Source: Nonomuraea turcica (GTDB lineage: Bacteria; Actinomycetota; Actinomycetes; Streptosporangiales; Streptosporangiaceae). From it: a stretch of 64,000 nt of DNA. The stretch lies in the NCBI RefSeq assembly GCF_030718205.1, contig NZ_JAUZQF010000028.1:1-64000 (forward strand), read 5' to 3'. The translations under genes and the position numbers were made by a program. This document shows, one piece after another, positions 25,530 to 34,040 of this stretch. Within the stretch, counting starts at the first letter, position 1. The number at the start of each line of letters is the position of its first letter. The notes beneath the pieces are model-generated. The model saw only the letters and a program-made list of their open reading frames with translations, had not been told where the DNA came from and searched no databases.

Positions 25530-26357
25530 CTACACGGGTACGGACAGGGTGACGGTGAGACCCGAGGACACGCTGCCCGTCACCGTGCCGAGCTGGCTCG
25601 TGTGCCCGTCGCTGAAGATGTTGTCGCTCTCCAGGGACACCTCGCTCAGCGTGCGCACGCTCTCGCTGTAGCCCTCGCTCGCGTACACCGCCTCACACGT
25701 GTCCTTGGGCAGCGCCACCTGAGACGTTGCGATCTTGTTGTCGGCGGTCGTCGCCTTGGCCAGGCTCGGATAGACCTCGAAGTGGAGGTGCGGCCACCGG
25801 CCCGGGTAACAGGCCGGGAAGATGCTCGTGAAGGTGACCTTTCCGCTGCTGTCGGTCTCCTGGACCCCGCGCAGGTAGTTCTCGTTGGTGACGGCCTCGG
25901 AGTACATGGAGTAGTTGCCGTCGCGGTCGCAGTGCCACAGATAGACCGCGGCCCCTGACAGCGCCGAGCAGTTGGCCGAGGTGTCCTGGATGGTCAGGTC
26001 GATGGTCAGGGGAACGCCCTGCGCGGTGCCTGACGCCGAGCCGAAGCTGGCGCGGATGTCACTGCGGACGATGCCGCTCTGGCTGAGGATGTTCGGGCCG
26101 TTCGATCCGTCGCCCGGGTACGGGCCGGCGGTCTCTTCCGGGATCTCGGCGCAGCTCCCGCTCGTCGCCGCCGCGCTCTCCGAGCCGGTGGATGTGGACG
26201 CCGCCGTCGACGGGGCGCCGGTCGAGTCGCTGCTGCAGCCGACCAGGGTCGCCAGGCCCGCGCCGGCGAACAGGCCCAGGATCCGCCGGCGTTCCAGCAG
26301 CGTTGACACGTCGAACTGCAGCCCTCTGTCGAAGATGTCGTCGTGATGGTGGTGCAC
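25530..26357 (-). CDS. Tat-exported lipoprotein of the intradiol ring-cleavage dioxygenase family
   Basis: A 275-residue protein. A His-rich start (MHHHHDD) precedes ERRRILGLFAGAGLATLVGC, which combines a twin-arginine-like motif with a lipobox. A Ser/Thr/Ala-rich tether follows, then the protocatechuate 3,4-dioxygenase beta-sandwich. Candidate Fe(III) ligands are the tyrosine in WHCDRDGNYSMYSE and the Tyr/His/His set of CYPGRWPHLHFEV. The fold usually works in the cytosol on catechols, so anchoring outside the cell suggests action on extracellular aromatics such as lignin-derived catechols. It is convergent with the gentisate operon. Confidence 0.85.
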   Translation of the reverse strand: MHHHHDDIFDRGLQFDVSTLLERRRILGLFAGAGLATLVGCSSDSTGAPSTAASTSTGSESAAATSGSCAEIPEETAGPYPGDGSNGPNILSQSGIVRSDIRASFGSASGTAQGVPLTIDLTIQDTSANCSALSGAAVYLWHCDRDGNYSMYSEAVTNENYLRGVQETDSSGKVTFTSIFPACYPGRWPHLHFEVYPSLAKATTADNKIATSQVALPKDTCEAVYASEGYSESVRTLSEVSLESDNIFSDGHTSQLGTVTGSVSSGLTVTLSVPV

Positions 26358-26539
26358 TGTTCACTCCATGCTGAGCACACGCGCCGCTGCAGGCCGGCTC
26401 GGAGCGGGGGCGGCGGCGCGTTGGGGGTCCTCATTCAAGCAGCCAGCACCTCGTTTGTCCGACAAGCCCACATCTTTCCGGCATAGCTCATAGTTTTCGG
26501 TCATAATCAATGAGCTATCGATCGGTTGAGGGGCATGGC

Positions 26540-27349
26540 ATGGGTGACGAGGGCAGGCGGTTCGCAGGAGTCGACACCAGCACCCCCAACCTCGCCCGCA
26601 TGCACGACTACTTCATCGGTGGGAAGGACAATTTCGCCGCCGACCGGGAGGCGGCCGAGGCGGTGCTGGCCATCGCCCCGGAGGTTCGGGTGATGGCGCT
26701 GGAGCATCAGGCGTTCCACGTACGGGTGGTCCGCTTTCTCGCCGAGCAGGGCATCACCCAGTTCGTCAACCTCGGCTCAGGGCTGCCTACCGAGCACAAT
26801 ACGCACCAATTGGCCCGCTCGCTCGCCCCTGACGCCCGCGTCGTCTACGTCGCCAACGATCCGGTGGTGCTGACCCATGGCCGGGCGATCCTCGCCAGGG
26901 AGCCCGGGGTCGTCGTCGTCGAGGGCGACGTCATGCATCCTGCCGAACTGCTCGCCGACCCCCTTCTCCAGCAGACGATCGACCTCGATCAGCCGGTGGC
27001 GGTGTTGCTGTTCGCCGTCCTGCAGTACATCCCGGACGGCAGCGATCCCTTCCGGCGCGTGGCCGAATTGCGTGACGCGCTGCCGGCCGGCAGCCACGTC
27101 GTCATCACGCACGTCGTCTTCGACGCGCGCCCGGAGATCGCGGAGCCGCTCGTCGATCTCTACAAGAAGATGCTGGGCGATACGGACGGCGGGGCCCGCA
27201 CCAAGGAGCAGGTGGCGCCCTTCTTCGACGGCCTGCACCTGGTCGAGCCCGGGCTGGTCTACGTCCGGGACTGGCGGCCCGATACCTCGTTCCTGCCGGA
27301 GAGGTCGGAGAAGGCCTGGGTGGTCGTGGGAGTCGGCCGGAAGCCCTAG
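26540..27349 (+). CDS. SAM-dependent methyltransferase, Methyltransf_19 family
   Basis: A 269-residue protein of the large actinobacterial family PF04672. It has the opening signature TSTPNLARMHDYFIGGKDNF and ADREAAE, the cofactor loop FVNLGSGLPTEHNTHQLA, and VVYVANDPVVLTHGRAIL. The start is placed at ATG 26540 because GAGGGG lies six bases before it; an earlier ATG at 26510 has no ribosome site. The family's substrate is unknown. A second member lies at 44867-45688, in which the cofactor loop reads FLDIGTGLPT. Confidence 0.87.
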   Translation: MGDEGRRFAGVDTSTPNLARMHDYFIGGKDNFAADREAAEAVLAIAPEVRVMALEHQAFHVRVVRFLAEQGITQFVNLGSGLPTEHNTHQLARSLAPDARVVYVANDPVVLTHGRAILAREPGVVVVEGDVMHPAELLADPLLQQTIDLDQPVAVLLFAVLQYIPDGSDPFRRVAELRDALPAGSHVVITHVVFDARPEIAEPLVDLYKKMLGDTDGGARTKEQVAPFFDGLHLVEPGLVYVRDWRPDTSFLPERSEKAWVVVGVGRKP

Positions 27350-27367
27350 CCGCCCCTTCGGCGGTTT
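27350..27367 (+). terminator. hairpin terminator after the methyltransferase gene
   Basis: CCGCC (27350-27354) and GGCGG (27360-27364) form a short stem directly after the TAG stop, followed by TTT. Confidence 0.5.
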
Positions 27368-27517
27368 CCTCGGTGGGCTAGGCCCGCGAAGCCGTGCCAC
27401 GGAGTGGCACGGACGCGTGCTCTCCTCCTCCGCCGGCCCTTCCATTCTCTTGTAACCCCCAGTCCACCCCGTGGTCTGTGGATCGACAGGTCCGGGTCCA
27501 GCCGAGGGAGTCCCTCC

Positions 27518-28861
27518 ATGTCCAATGTGCCCGAGTCCGGCACGATGTCCGATATCGCCGCCCCCTCTCCGCCCACGCCGGCTCCCGCGAGTGACAAGCG
27601 CACGGTGTCGCGAGTCGTCGCCGCGAGCCTGATCGGCACCGTGGTCGAGTACTACGACTTCGCGGTGTACGGCACCGCCGCCGCCCTGGTCCTGGGCCCG
27701 GCGTTCTTCCCGTCGGGCAGCCCCACGGTCCAGACCCTCGCCGCCTTCCTCACCTTCGCCGGGGCGTTTCTGGCGCGGCCTTTCGGGGTGGTGCTGTTCG
27801 GGACCATCGGCGACCGGCTGGGGCGCAAGCGGGCGCTGGTCCTGTCACTGCTGCTGATGGGAACGGCCACGGTGGGGGTCGGGCTGCTCCCGACGTACGA
27901 GAGCGCCGGACTGCTCGCCCCCGTCCTGCTGGTGGCCCTTCGCCTGCTCCAGGGCGTGAGCATGGGCGGCGAGTGGGGCGGCGCCGTTCTGCTGGCCGCC
28001 GAGCACGCGCCGCCGGCCCGCCGGGCGATGTTCGCCTCCATCCCGCAGGCCGGGCCGCCCCTGGGCTTCCTGCTGTCCAGCGCGGTGATCCTGCCCACGC
28101 TGGCCATCGCCGGGCGTGACGGGTTCGCCGCCGGGGCGTGGCGGATTCCGTTCCTGTTCAGCGCCGCGCTCATCATCATCGGCCTCTGGGTGCGCAGCCA
28201 GGTGACCGAGTCCCCGGTGTTCACCTCCGCACCCCGTCGTACGGCCTCCCGCTTCCCCCTCGGCACGCTGGTCAAGGAACACCCCCGCCGGCTGCTGCTG
28301 GGCATCGGCGCGGCGATCGGCGGCTCGTCCGTCTACTACCTCACCACCGTCTACAGCCTGCAGTACGGGCCGAAGGCGCTCGGCCTCTCGCAGGGCGCGG
28401 TGCTCACCGCCGCGAGCATCGCCGCCACGGCCGGAGCCCTGGCGACCGTTCCGGTGGCGCGGCTGGCCGACAAGGTCGGCAGGCGTCCCGTGATGCTCGC
28501 GGGCCTCGTCGGCTGCGTGCTCTGGGCGCTGCCCATGTTCGGCTCGCTGCAGACCGGCAACGGCCTGGTGATCACGGGAGCGTTCACGCTGGGACTGGTG
28601 CTGTTCACACTGAGCTTCGCGCCGATCGCCGCCTTCCTGCCCGAGCTCTTCCCCGCGCGGCTGCGGTACACCGGCGCGTCGGCGGCCTTCATTCTCGCCA
28701 ACACGCTCGGCGGCGGCTTCGCCCCGGTCGTCGCCACCTGGCTGAACACCCACTGGGCGTCACCCCTGGTGCTCGGCGCCTATGCGGGGGCGCTGTGCCT
28801 GCTCAGCCTCCTCTGCGTGCTCGCGCTGCCGGAGACCCGCGACCACGCATTCGCCGCCTGA
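27518..28861 (+). CDS. MHS-family MFS transporter (metabolite:H+ symporter)
   Basis: A 447-residue twelve-helix major facilitator. The MHS marks are GTVVEYYDFAVYGTAAALV in helix 1, GDRLGRKRALVLSLLLMG in loop 2-3 and RLLQGVSMGGEWGGAVLLAA in helix 4, followed by the usual AEHAPPARRA. Relatives (ProP, ShiA, KgtP types) import compatible solutes, shikimate or dicarboxylates with protons; the substrate here is unknown, though an aromatic or organic acid fits the gentisate genes nearby. The start is ATG 27518, 8 bases after GAGGGAG; the open frame extends upstream without support. A strong terminator follows. Confidence 0.9.
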   Translation: MSNVPESGTMSDIAAPSPPTPAPASDKRTVSRVVAASLIGTVVEYYDFAVYGTAAALVLGPAFFPSGSPTVQTLAAFLTFAGAFLARPFGVVLFGTIGDRLGRKRALVLSLLLMGTATVGVGLLPTYESAGLLAPVLLVALRLLQGVSMGGEWGGAVLLAAEHAPPARRAMFASIPQAGPPLGFLLSSAVILPTLAIAGRDGFAAGAWRIPFLFSAALIIIGLWVRSQVTESPVFTSAPRRTASRFPLGTLVKEHPRRLLLGIGAAIGGSSVYYLTTVYSLQYGPKALGLSQGAVLTAASIAATAGALATVPVARLADKVGRRPVMLAGLVGCVLWALPMFGSLQTGNGLVITGAFTLGLVLFTLSFAPIAAFLPELFPARLRYTGASAAFILANTLGGGFAPVVATWLNTHWASPLVLGAYAGALCLLSLLCVLALPETRDHAFAA

Positions 28862-28881
28862 CCACTGCTCCCTGCTCATCA

Positions 28882-28919
28882 CGCCCGGGACCTGCCGATA
28901 TGGCCGATCCCGGGCGTTT
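28882..28919 (+). terminator. terminator after the MHS transporter gene
   Basis: A perfect 9-bp stem, CGCCCGGGA (28882-28890) and TCCCGGGCG (28908-28916), with a 17-base loop and then TTTA. Confidence 0.7.
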
Positions 28920-28944
28920 ACATCGCCGAAACTGTCCCTTAAAG

Positions 28945-28958
28945 TGGACTCGCGTCCA
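28945..28958. promoter_or_regulatory. inverted repeat TGGAC-N4-GTCCA before the second IclR gene
   Basis: A 14-base dyad 37 bases before the ATG of the IclR-type regulator gene. It could be its own operator. There is no independent support. Confidence 0.3.
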
Positions 28959-28995
28959 TCATGGTGGTCGCTTGAAGGAACCCCAGGAGACCTCC

Positions 28996-29811
28996 ATGGC
29001 TACGTCCCACCGCGATCCAGGCGCCGACCTGGAATTCGCCGACCCGGACCAGCGGCAGCCCACGGCCGTCGACAAGGCGCTCGTCCTGCTGAAGTCGCTC
29101 GCCGACCACGACCGCGAGATCGGGGTCAGCGAGCTGGCGCGGCGCACCGGACTGACCAAGTCCACAGCCTTCCGCCTGCTCGGCATCCTCCACCGCAACG
29201 ACCTCGTCGAGCGCGTCGGCAGCGATTACCGGCTGGGCACACGGTTGTTCGACATGGGCGCCCGGGTCTACGGCCCGACCTCGCTGGTGTTGCGGGAGCG
29301 CCTGCTGCCGTATCTCGCCGACCTGTACGAGCTGACCCACGAGACGGTGCACTTGGCCGTGCTCCATGACACCGGGATCGTGTACATCAACAAGATCCAC
29401 GGTCATCGGCCGGCGCGATGCCCCTCCCAGATCGGCGCCCGCCTGCCGGCCTACTGCACCGGGGTCGGCAAGGCGCTGCTCGCCTTCGATCACGACGCCG
29501 CCGAGGCGGCCATCGCGGAGGGACTGGCGCCGCGCACTGGCTCCACGCTCACCGACCCGGCCCATTTCCGCGCTGAGCTGCGGCGGATCAGGGTGGACGG
29601 GGTCGCCTACGACCGGCAGGAGGCCGTCCCGGGTCTCGTCTGCGTCGCCGTGCCGATCATGAACGGGGCGGGCAGGCCGGTGGCCGCGTTGTCGGTGGCG
29701 GGTGCTCACCATCGGTTCGATCCCGCCCGCTTCGCCCCGGCGCTGCGCCGGGTCGCGTACGAGGCGTCACGGGCGATCGTCGCGGCCCAGCGGCAGGCGG
29801 CGAGCGGCTGA
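28996..29811 (+). CDS. IclR-family transcriptional regulator
   Basis: A 271-residue regulator. The winged helix lies at about 20-85 (VSELARRTGLTKSTAFRLLG), and the C-terminal effector domain has VLHDTGIVYINKIHGHRPAR, AYCTGVGKALLAF and YDRQEAVPGLVCVAVPIMNG. ATG 28996 follows CCAGGAGA; a much longer open frame upstream is antisense-type sequence of the transporter gene. It lies downstream of the MHS transporter on the same strand but behind a terminator, so it is probably transcribed separately. Its targets may include the transporter. Confidence 0.9.
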   Translation: MATSHRDPGADLEFADPDQRQPTAVDKALVLLKSLADHDREIGVSELARRTGLTKSTAFRLLGILHRNDLVERVGSDYRLGTRLFDMGARVYGPTSLVLRERLLPYLADLYELTHETVHLAVLHDTGIVYINKIHGHRPARCPSQIGARLPAYCTGVGKALLAFDHDAAEAAIAEGLAPRTGSTLTDPAHFRAELRRIRVDGVAYDRQEAVPGLVCVAVPIMNGAGRPVAALSVAGAHHRFDPARFAPALRRVAYEASRAIVAAQRQAASG

Positions 29812-29886
29812 ACCGCGGCGCGCGCGGCGGACGGCGAGCGGCGGAACCCCGGTGAGCGGGAGTAGGTTACCGGGCCCATCGACCGG

Positions 29887-30501
29887 TCAGCGCGGCTGGC
29901 CGTCGTGGGTCCGGGCCACGCCCATCGCCCCGGTGCCCGGCTGGACACGGGGCACGCTGACCACGACGTGGACCAGACTCTCTCCGTCCAGCGATTCGTA
30001 GAGGTGCGGCCGGTCGGCCGGATAGCGGACGAAGTCGCCGGTGCTCAGCTCGACCGCGTAGTCCACGGGTCCCACCCGGACCCGGCCGCTGATCACGTAC
30101 AGGTGCTCCAGGGTGCCGACCGGATGGGGGGCGGACGGCTCGCCGGCGTCGTCACCGGCCGCCGGAAGGATGCGGAGCAGGTAGTTCTCGATCACGCCGG
30201 AGCCGTAGACGTGGTCGAGCGAGCGGGACTCGTAGCCTCCATGCTGACGCCACGCCACGTCGTCGCCGCGCTGGACGACCATGACCTGCTCGCGTTCGGC
30301 CACCAGCCGCGTCACCGGCACTCCGAGCGCTTCCGCGACGGAGAACAGCGTGTCCACGGTCGGATTGCCCGTGCCCTGCTCGATCGTGGACAGCGTCTGC
30401 TTGGCCAGCCCGGCCTGCCGGGCCAGCTCGGCCAGTGACATGCCCCGCTGCTCTCTGAGGAGCCGCACATTGCGCGCGACCACGGTATTTCCCGATGACA
30501 C
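29887..30501 (-). CDS. XRE-family regulator with C-terminal cupin
   Basis: A 204-residue regulator starting at a GTG (30501). The helix-turn-helix at about 10-65 reads LREQRGMSLAELARQAGLAK and then QTLSTIEQG. The cupin domain is at about 110-190 (GTLEHLYVISGRVRVGPVDY; GDFVRYPADRPHLYESLDGE). Such proteins usually sense a small molecule and repress a neighbouring transport or catabolic gene. It lies 109 bases downstream of the LacI gene on the same strand. A perfect LacI-type palindrome sits in that gap, so it may be under LacI control. Confidence 0.88.
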   Translation of the reverse strand: MSSGNTVVARNVRLLREQRGMSLAELARQAGLAKQTLSTIEQGTGNPTVDTLFSVAEALGVPVTRLVAEREQVMVVQRGDDVAWRQHGGYESRSLDHVYGSGVIENYLLRILPAAGDDAGEPSAPHPVGTLEHLYVISGRVRVGPVDYAVELSTGDFVRYPADRPHLYESLDGESLVHVVVSVPRVQPGTGAMGVARTHDGQPR

Positions 30502-30597
30502 GGCACCACTGTAGGCGCAGCCGTCCGAGCGCGGTGGCGAGGGCCTCCTTAGGCGGGCGACAGCCCTCGGCCGCCGCCTTACGTTCGGTTAAATTGC

Positions 30598-30610
30598 CCG
30601 AAAGTTTCGG
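30598..30610. promoter_or_regulatory. LacI-type operator CCGAAAGTTTCGG
   Basis: A perfect 13-base palindrome abutting the LacI stop codon, 97 bases upstream of the XRE-cupin start. The CGAAA-N-TTTCG shape is the classic target of actinobacterial LacI regulators of sugar utilisation. A related copy lies at 31780-31790 before the sugar transporter operon. Confidence 0.6.
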
Positions 30611-31654
30611 TCATCGGGAAGGCTTCGTCGTGCTTTCCCGGACGATGAGCTCGGTGCCGAGCTCGATGCGGGGCTGAGCCAGCGGCTCGCCCTGGGCGAG
30701 CTTGAGCAGCATGGTCGCGGCGGTGGCCGCCATCTCGGCGAGTGGCTGGCGGATCGTGGTCAGTGGCGGGGTCATCCATTGCGTTGAGGGCAGGTCGTCG
30801 AAGCCGACCACGCTCAGGTCGTGCGGGATGCGCAGCCCGAGCTGGTGCGCCGCACGGTAGACGCCCATGGCCTGTCCGTCGTTGCAGGCGAAGACGGCGG
30901 TCGGCGGGTCGGGCAGGCGCAGCAGCCGGTGCGCCTGGGCCAGGCCGCCCTCGACGACGAAGTCGCCTCGGCCGATCAGGTCCGGATCGACGGGCACCCC
31001 GGCCATGTCCAGGGCGGTGCGGTAGCCGTCGAGTCGGGCACGGCTGGACAGCGCGTAGTCAGGGCCGGTGATGATGGCGATGCGCCGGTGCCCGAGGTCG
31101 AGCAGGTGGCGCGTCGCCGCCAGCCCGCCGTTCCAGTTGCTTGCGCCCACCGTGGGCACCTGCTGCCCCGGATCGCCTGACGGATCGAGCAGGACCAGGG
31201 GGACGCCGCGCGTGGCGAGCTGGTCGCGCTGCTCCTTTGTCAGGTCGGCGAATACCGCGATCACGCCGGTGGGGCGGCGGCTCAGCACGGCCTCGATCCA
31301 GCCCTTGCCGGGGGTGTGGCGGTGTTGCAGCTCCGACAGGACGACGGCCAGCTGGTGCTCGCGGACCACCTGCTCGACGCCCTTGGCGATCTCCACCGGG
31401 TAGTCGCCCTCCAGGGCGTGGAAGACCAGCTCCACCAGCGGGGCCGGGCTGGCCCGCCGCCGCTGCGGGCGATAGCCGTGCTCGCGGATGAGCCCTTCGA
31501 TGAGGGCGCGGGTCTCGGGCGCCACCTCGGTGCGACCGTTGACGACCTTGGAGACGGTTGCCGTGGACACCCCGGCCAGCTCGGCGAGTTGCGCGATGGT
31601 GAGTGGCTGGGGCGGGGCGCCATCGCCTGCGGACGGCTCTTCGGTCGCGGTCAT
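30611..31654 (-). CDS. LacI-family repressor of the sugar ABC operon
   Basis: A 347-residue repressor. The helix-turn-helix and hinge lie at about 17-70 (LTIAQLAELAGVSTATVSKV, then VNGRTEV). The periplasmic-binding-like sensor domain is at about 75-345 (VGASNWNGGLAATRHLLDLG; FACNDGQAMGVYRAAHQLGL; VVGFDDLPSTQWMTPPLTTI). It is divergent from the ABC operon starting at 31799 and would bind the operators at 31780-31790 and 30598-30610, releasing them when its sugar ligand is present. The sugar is not evident. Confidence 0.93.
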   Translation of the reverse strand: MTATEEPSAGDGAPPQPLTIAQLAELAGVSTATVSKVVNGRTEVAPETRALIEGLIREHGYRPQRRRASPAPLVELVFHALEGDYPVEIAKGVEQVVREHQLAVVLSELQHRHTPGKGWIEAVLSRRPTGVIAVFADLTKEQRDQLATRGVPLVLLDPSGDPGQQVPTVGASNWNGGLAATRHLLDLGHRRIAIITGPDYALSSRARLDGYRTALDMAGVPVDPDLIGRGDFVVEGGLAQAHRLLRLPDPPTAVFACNDGQAMGVYRAAHQLGLRIPHDLSVVGFDDLPSTQWMTPPLTTIRQPLAEMAATAATMLLKLAQGEPLAQPRIELGTELIVRESTTKPSR

Positions 31655-31722
31655 GGCGGCAGTCTAATGGGATGCTTTCGGCAGCTTGCCTTAACTGTTT
31701 CGTGGAACTTACCACACGGTTC

Positions 31723-31752
31723 TTGACGGATTTCCGAGAATCCCCCTACAGT
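31723..31752 (+). promoter_or_regulatory. promoter of the sugar ABC operon
   Basis: TTGACG (31723-31728), an 18-base spacer and TACAGT (31747-31752) form a housekeeping-sigma promoter 46 bases before the GTG start of the binding-protein gene. Confidence 0.6.
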
Positions 31753-31779
31753 CCCGGGGTTAACGATCGGAATTAATTA

Positions 31780-31790
31780 CGAAACTTTTG
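31780..31790. promoter_or_regulatory. LacI-type operator in the 5' leader of the ABC operon
   Basis: CGAAACTTTTG is CGAAA-N-TTTCG with one mismatch. It lies about 28 bases after the predicted -10, where a bound repressor would block elongation, and just before the GTG at 31799. Confidence 0.5.
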
Positions 31791-31798
31791 AGGTAACC

Positions 31799-33079
31799 GT
31801 GAAGCTCCGCATCGCAACACCGGTCGTGCTCGCCGCGGCCATCGCCCTGACCGCATCCGCCTGTGGAGGCGGCGGCAGCAGCACCTCGGCCCCGCCGTCA
31901 GGCGACGGCAAGTCGTTCGAGTTCTGGTCGTTCACCGGGATCGACCAGAAGACGTCGGTCGACAAGTACCAGAAGGACAACCCGGGTGTGCAGGTCAAGC
32001 TGACCGAGGTAGGGGGCTCCACGGAGACGGCACAGGCCCTGACCACGGCGCTGGCCGGCGGCAAGGTGCCGGACCTCGTCCTCATCCAGGGTGACGACCT
32101 GCCCAAGTTCGTGCAGCAGCCGCAGAACTTCTACGACCTGCGGCAGCTCGGCGCGGACAAGATCAAGGGCGATTACCTGGACTGGGTGATGAGCCAGAGC
32201 ACCGCCAAGGGCGGCGAGATCATCGGCATTCCGACGGACGTGGGCGGCATGGCGGTGGCGTACCGCCATGACCTGTTCAAGGAGGCCGGGCTGCCGACGG
32301 ACCGGGAGGAGGTGGGCAAGCTCTGGCCGACGTGGGACGCCTTCATCGAGACCGGCAAGAAGTACACCGCGGCTACCGGGAAGGCGTTCGTCGACAACGC
32401 CGCCACCAGCGTGTTCTACCAGGCGGTCAACCAGGGGCCGATGAAGTACTACGACCCCTCGGGCAACGTCGTCTACAGCACCAGCCCCCAGGTCAAGACC
32501 GCCTTCGACCTGGCGATCAAGGCGGCGCAGGCCGGGATCACGGCCAAGCAGAGCTCGTTCTCCGACGGCTGGAGCGCGGGCATAGGCAAGGGCCAGTTCG
32601 CGGTGGTCTCCGCGCCGGCGTGGCTGCTGGGACAGATCGAGCGGAACGCCCCCGACACCAAGGGCAAGTGGGACATCGCCGCCATTCCCGGCGGAGCGGG
32701 CAACTGGGGCGGCAGCTACCTGGCCATCCCCAAGGGCGCCAAGAACCCGAAGGCCGCCTGGGACTACATCACCAAGACACAGTCGCCGCAGAGCCAGCTG
32801 GAGCACTTCGTCGACTCGGGGTCGCTGCCCACCACCCCGTCGGTCTACAAGGACCCGAAGCTCACCGCGCACAAGGACGCGTTCTTCTCCGACGCGCCGA
32901 CCGGGACGATCTACACCAACTCGCTGCTCGGGCTCAAGCCGTTCCACGTCGGCACGGACAGCGCCGCCATCGGTCAGGAGTTCCTGAACGCGCTCGAGAA
33001 CGTGGAGCAGGGCAAGGGCGACGCCACCAAGGCATGGGACGCGGCGCTGGCCAACATCAAGACCGCCATCGGTAAGTAG
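31799..33079 (+). CDS. sugar ABC transporter substrate-binding lipoprotein
   Basis: A 426-residue family 1 solute-binding protein. The lipobox LTASAC gives a lipidated C22, followed by a glycine/serine tether. Segments typical of oligosaccharide receptors are FEFWSFTGIDQKTSVDKYQK, VPDLVLIQGDDLPKFVQQ, GIPTDVGGMAVAYRHDLFKE and GGAGNWGGSYLAIPKGA. The GTG start is preceded by TTGAGG. It is the first gene of the operon with two permeases; no ATPase gene is present, so a shared MsiK-type ATPase probably powers it. Confidence 0.92.
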   Translation: MKLRIATPVVLAAAIALTASACGGGGSSTSAPPSGDGKSFEFWSFTGIDQKTSVDKYQKDNPGVQVKLTEVGGSTETAQALTTALAGGKVPDLVLIQGDDLPKFVQQPQNFYDLRQLGADKIKGDYLDWVMSQSTAKGGEIIGIPTDVGGMAVAYRHDLFKEAGLPTDREEVGKLWPTWDAFIETGKKYTAATGKAFVDNAATSVFYQAVNQGPMKYYDPSGNVVYSTSPQVKTAFDLAIKAAQAGITAKQSSFSDGWSAGIGKGQFAVVSAPAWLLGQIERNAPDTKGKWDIAAIPGGAGNWGGSYLAIPKGAKNPKAAWDYITKTQSPQSQLEHFVDSGSLPTTPSVYKDPKLTAHKDAFFSDAPTGTIYTNSLLGLKPFHVGTDSAAIGQEFLNALENVEQGKGDATKAWDAALANIKTAIGK

Positions 33080-33086
33080 GGCCGGC

Positions 33087-34040
33087 GTGACGACGACTCT
33101 CAGCACGTCGCGGGCGGCCGGTACGCCGCCCGCGGTCCCCACCCGGGTCCGGCAGAGCATCCGCGAGCGCGTCGCCCCGTACGCCTACATCGCGCCGTTC
33201 TTCCTGATCTTCGCGGTGTTCGGCGTGGTGCCGCTGCTGTTCACGTTCTACGTGGCGCTGTTCGACTGGAACCCGATCGGCGAGCACGTCTTCATCGGCC
33301 TGGACAACTTCACCCGCCTGCTCGACGACGCCCGGTTCTGGAACGCCGCCTGGAACACCATCAGCATCTGGCTGTGGTCGACCGTGCCGCAGCTGCTGCT
33401 GGCGCTGGTTCTGGCGCACCTTCTCAACCACGCCCGGCTGCGGTTCGCGGTGTTCTTCCGGATGTCGATGCTGGTGCCGTACATCACCTCGGTCGCGGCC
33501 ACCGCTATCGTCTTCGCCCAGATGTTCGACCGCGACTACGGCCTGCTCAACTGGTTGCTCGGGCTGGTGGGGGTGGAGCCGATCGACTTCAAGCAGTCGG
33601 TATGGGGCAGCCACCTGCTCATCGCGGCGATGGTCACCTGGCGCTGGTTCGGCTACACGACCCTGCTGTATCTGGCCTCGCTGCAGGCGATCCCGCGCTC
33701 GCTGTACGAGGCCGCGGCGGTCGACGGCGCGGGCAGCTGGAAGCAGTTCCGCCACATCTCCATCCCGTCCCTGCGGCCGGTCATCGTGTTCACGATCGTG
33801 ACCTCCACGATCGGCGGGCTGCAGATCTTCACCGAGCCGCTGCTCATCTCCCGGGTCTCGGCGGTGACCTGCGGGCCGGTCCGCCAGTGCCAGACGCTCG
33901 CACTCTTCCTGTACGAGCAGGGCTTCGGCCAGTTCCAGTTCGGCTACGGCGCCGCCATCGGCGTGGCGTTGTTCGTCCTGATCATCGTCTTCGCCACGCT
34001 CAACTACCTCCTGTCCACCCGCGTCCGCCCGGAGCGCTGA
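33087..34040 (+). CDS. sugar ABC transporter permease (MalF-type)
   Basis: A 317-residue membrane component with six helices. The cytoplasmic EAA loop that contacts the ATPase is present as YEAAAVDGAGSWKQFRHISI followed by P. The N-terminal helix is PYAYIAPFFLIFAVFGVVPL. GTG 33087 starts the gene 7 bases after the binding-protein stop. Its TGA overlaps the next ATG (TGATG). Confidence 0.92.
   Translation: MTTTLSTSRAAGTPPAVPTRVRQSIRERVAPYAYIAPFFLIFAVFGVVPLLFTFYVALFDWNPIGEHVFIGLDNFTRLLDDARFWNAAWNTISIWLWSTVPQLLLALVLAHLLNHARLRFAVFFRMSMLVPYITSVAATAIVFAQMFDRDYGLLNWLLGLVGVEPIDFKQSVWGSHLLIAAMVTWRWFGYTTLLYLASLQAIPRSLYEAAAVDGAGSWKQFRHISIPSLRPVIVFTIVTSTIGGLQIFTEPLLISRVSAVTCGPVRQCQTLALFLYEQGFGQFQFGYGAAIGVALFVLIIVFATLNYLLSTRVRPER

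Noticed and set aside
29855..29880. CCCGGT/ACCGGG dyad between the convergent IclR and XRE genes as a terminator
   Set aside because: The arms are short, the loop is long and no U-run follows, so support is too weak.
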